A DNA stretch of 35,051 nt from Planctomycetota bacterium (GTDB lineage: Bacteria > Planctomycetota > Phycisphaerae > WQYP01), in assembly GCA_021808485.1 (NCBI GenBank), contig JAKBBN010000031.1:1-35051 (forward strand), written 5' to 3'. Position 1 is the stretch's first letter; each line of letters starts with the position of its first letter. This document shows, in pieces, positions 32,986 to 35,051 of this stretch. The position numbers were made by a program, and so were the translations under genes. The notes under the pieces were generated by a model. That model ran no database searches, had not been told where the DNA came from, and saw only the letters and a list, made by a program, of their open reading frames with translations.

Positions 32986-33708
32986 ATGGCGGGTCATTCT
33001 CATTGGAAATCCATCAAACATAAAAAGGCCGTTGTGGATGCCCGCCGCGGCAAGGTCTGGAGCAAGCTCGCACGCCTGATCATCATTGCCGCCAAACGCG
33101 GCGGAAATCCGGATGACAACCTGGCACTGCGTTACGCCATTGAAAAAGCCCGTGCCGCCAATATGCCCAACGACACCATCGATAAGGCCGTAAAAAAGGG
33201 CACGGGGGAATCAGGCTCCACCAATTATGAAAGCGTGCTTTACGAGGGTTACGGCCCCGGCGGTGTGGCCATCCTGGTTGACGCCCTGACTGATAACCGC
33301 AACCGTACAGCGGGCGAAATCCGGGTCATATTTGATCGCGCCGGCGGAGCCGTCGGCGCCGCGAATTCCGTCGGCTGGATGTTTTCAAAACTGGGGATTA
33401 TCGCCATTGAACGCTCCCTGGTCCGGGAAGATACCCTGTTGGAAATCGCCCTTGAAGCCGGCGCGGCCGATGTGGTTTCCTCTCCGGAAGGCTACACCGT
33501 TCAAACAGGCCTGCAGGAATATGAAAAAGTCCGCAAGGCTGTTGAGGCTGCGGGAATTGCCATGGCTTCCGCGGAAATCACTCTTATCCCCAGCCAGACA
33601 GTGGCCATGTCCGCCGAAGTCAGCACGGCAATTCAGGCTTTGATTGATGCCTTGGAAGAACATGACGACGTGCAGAATGTTTACACCAATGCACAATGGG
33701 GTGAATAA
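32986..33708 (+). CDS. YebC/PmpR family transcriptional/translational regulator
   Basis: 240-aa protein of the widespread YebC family. Members act as DNA-binding regulators in some bacteria and as ribosome-associated factors that relieve stalling in others, so the role here is undetermined. The N-terminal MAGHSHWKSIKHKKAVVDARRGK matches the family's invariant opening (here read in two parts: MAGHSHWKSIKH and KKAVVDARRGK). Further signatures are GGNPDDNLALRYAIEKARAANMPNDTI-type sequence, YEGYGPGGVAILVDALTDNRNRTA and the C-terminal DDVQNVYTNAQ. ATG 32977 is also in frame but is only two bases after GGAG; 32986 begins the family consensus and is used. No RuvC or other usual neighbour is seen. 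Confidence 0.95.
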   Translation: MAGHSHWKSIKHKKAVVDARRGKVWSKLARLIIIAAKRGGNPDDNLALRYAIEKARAANMPNDTIDKAVKKGTGESGSTNYESVLYEGYGPGGVAILVDALTDNRNRTAGEIRVIFDRAGGAVGAANSVGWMFSKLGIIAIERSLVREDTLLEIALEAGAADVVSSPEGYTVQTGLQEYEKVRKAVEAAGIAMASAEITLIPSQTVAMSAEVSTAIQALIDALEEHDDVQNVYTNAQWGE

Positions 33709-33888
33709 TTCGATCGCGGCACAACCGGATTCACATTGGAGAGCAAGCGTGGCGGGGCCACCAATTTAACCACATGTCCCCACCCATCTTGACCGGAAGG
33801 TATCCCCCCCGCCGAACCCGGAACTTTTTTTCCCGCCGTCCATGGTTTGACGTCTAAACTTGAAATGCCGGAAAATCCACGGCAACGC

Positions 33889-33926
33889 AAAAAAAGCCGG
33901 GGCCTGCCGCTATTGGCAGACCCCGG
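33889..33926 (-). terminator. intrinsic terminator of ahcY
   Basis: On the minus strand a 12-pair stem with one G-U wobble (33926-33915 with 33908-33897), 6-nt loop, followed by seven T (33895-33889). It lies 33 nt after the ahcY stop. The rest of the 250-nt gap after yebC (33709-33888) holds only a short GTGGC/GCCAC hairpin and no clear yebC terminator. Confidence 0.93.
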
Positions 33927-33958
33927 TCAAGAAATTCCTTTTATAGCGGAGATTGGAA

Positions 33959-35051
<1,093 letters not shown>

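Overview
The window is a bacterial chromosomal segment, moderately GC-rich, with dense and mostly short-spaced genes. The gene content suggests a Planctomycetota member, possibly Phycisphaerae-like. The pointers are an alternative complex III (ACIII) operon joined to a caa3-type oxidase, a PEP-CTERM protein, a prepilin-like secreted protein, an ECF sigma factor paired with a FecR-type membrane protein, and a TAT-exported GH27 glycosidase. This is inferred from gene families only; Verrucomicrobiota or a related lineage cannot be excluded.

Layout. 1-781: 3' part of an IS630-family element whose transposase is split by a frameshift. 991-3789: rpsO and pnp in the classic order, separated by an unusually structured 372-bp spacer with a possible 24-codon leader ORF and two hairpins. 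3922-4521: unknown lipoprotein. 4551-6397 (minus): an HpcH/HpaI-type lyase that starts inside the end of a GT2 glycosyltransferase gene. 6619-7248 (minus): trmB.

7644-22272 is a large respiratory operon. It encodes ACIII (actABCDEF), a membrane-anchored monoheme cytochrome c, a SCO-type copper chaperone, and oxidase subunits II, I, III and IV. ACIII should oxidise menaquinol or another quinol and pass electrons through c-type hemes to the CuA site of subunit II and then to an A2-type heme-copper centre. Subunit II carries two C-terminal cytochrome c domains, and one of them is a close copy of the domain in the free cytochrome upstream. The operon begins with a good sigma-70-like promoter and a long 5' stem-loop.

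22370-24517: DinG/XPD-like iron-sulfur helicase. 24680-30964: an ECF sigma factor, a FecR-domain membrane protein ending in an NPCBM-like carbohydrate module, a prepilin-like protein, a GH27 alpha-galactosidase-like enzyme and a PEP-CTERM protein. This reads as a candidate glycan-sensing and glycan-degrading cassette. 31206-32063 (minus): rpsB without an adjacent tsf, with a structured leader. 32676-32749: tRNA-Val(GAC). 32986-33708: YebC/PmpR. 33959-35051 (minus): ahcY, cut by the window end.

Three promoters (GT2, actA, rpsB) share a TTGACG -35 box with a 16-17 nt spacer and a TA-rich -10, which suggests the housekeeping consensus here. Strong intrinsic terminators close pnp, the lipoprotein/lyase pair, the PEP-CTERM gene, rpsB and ahcY.
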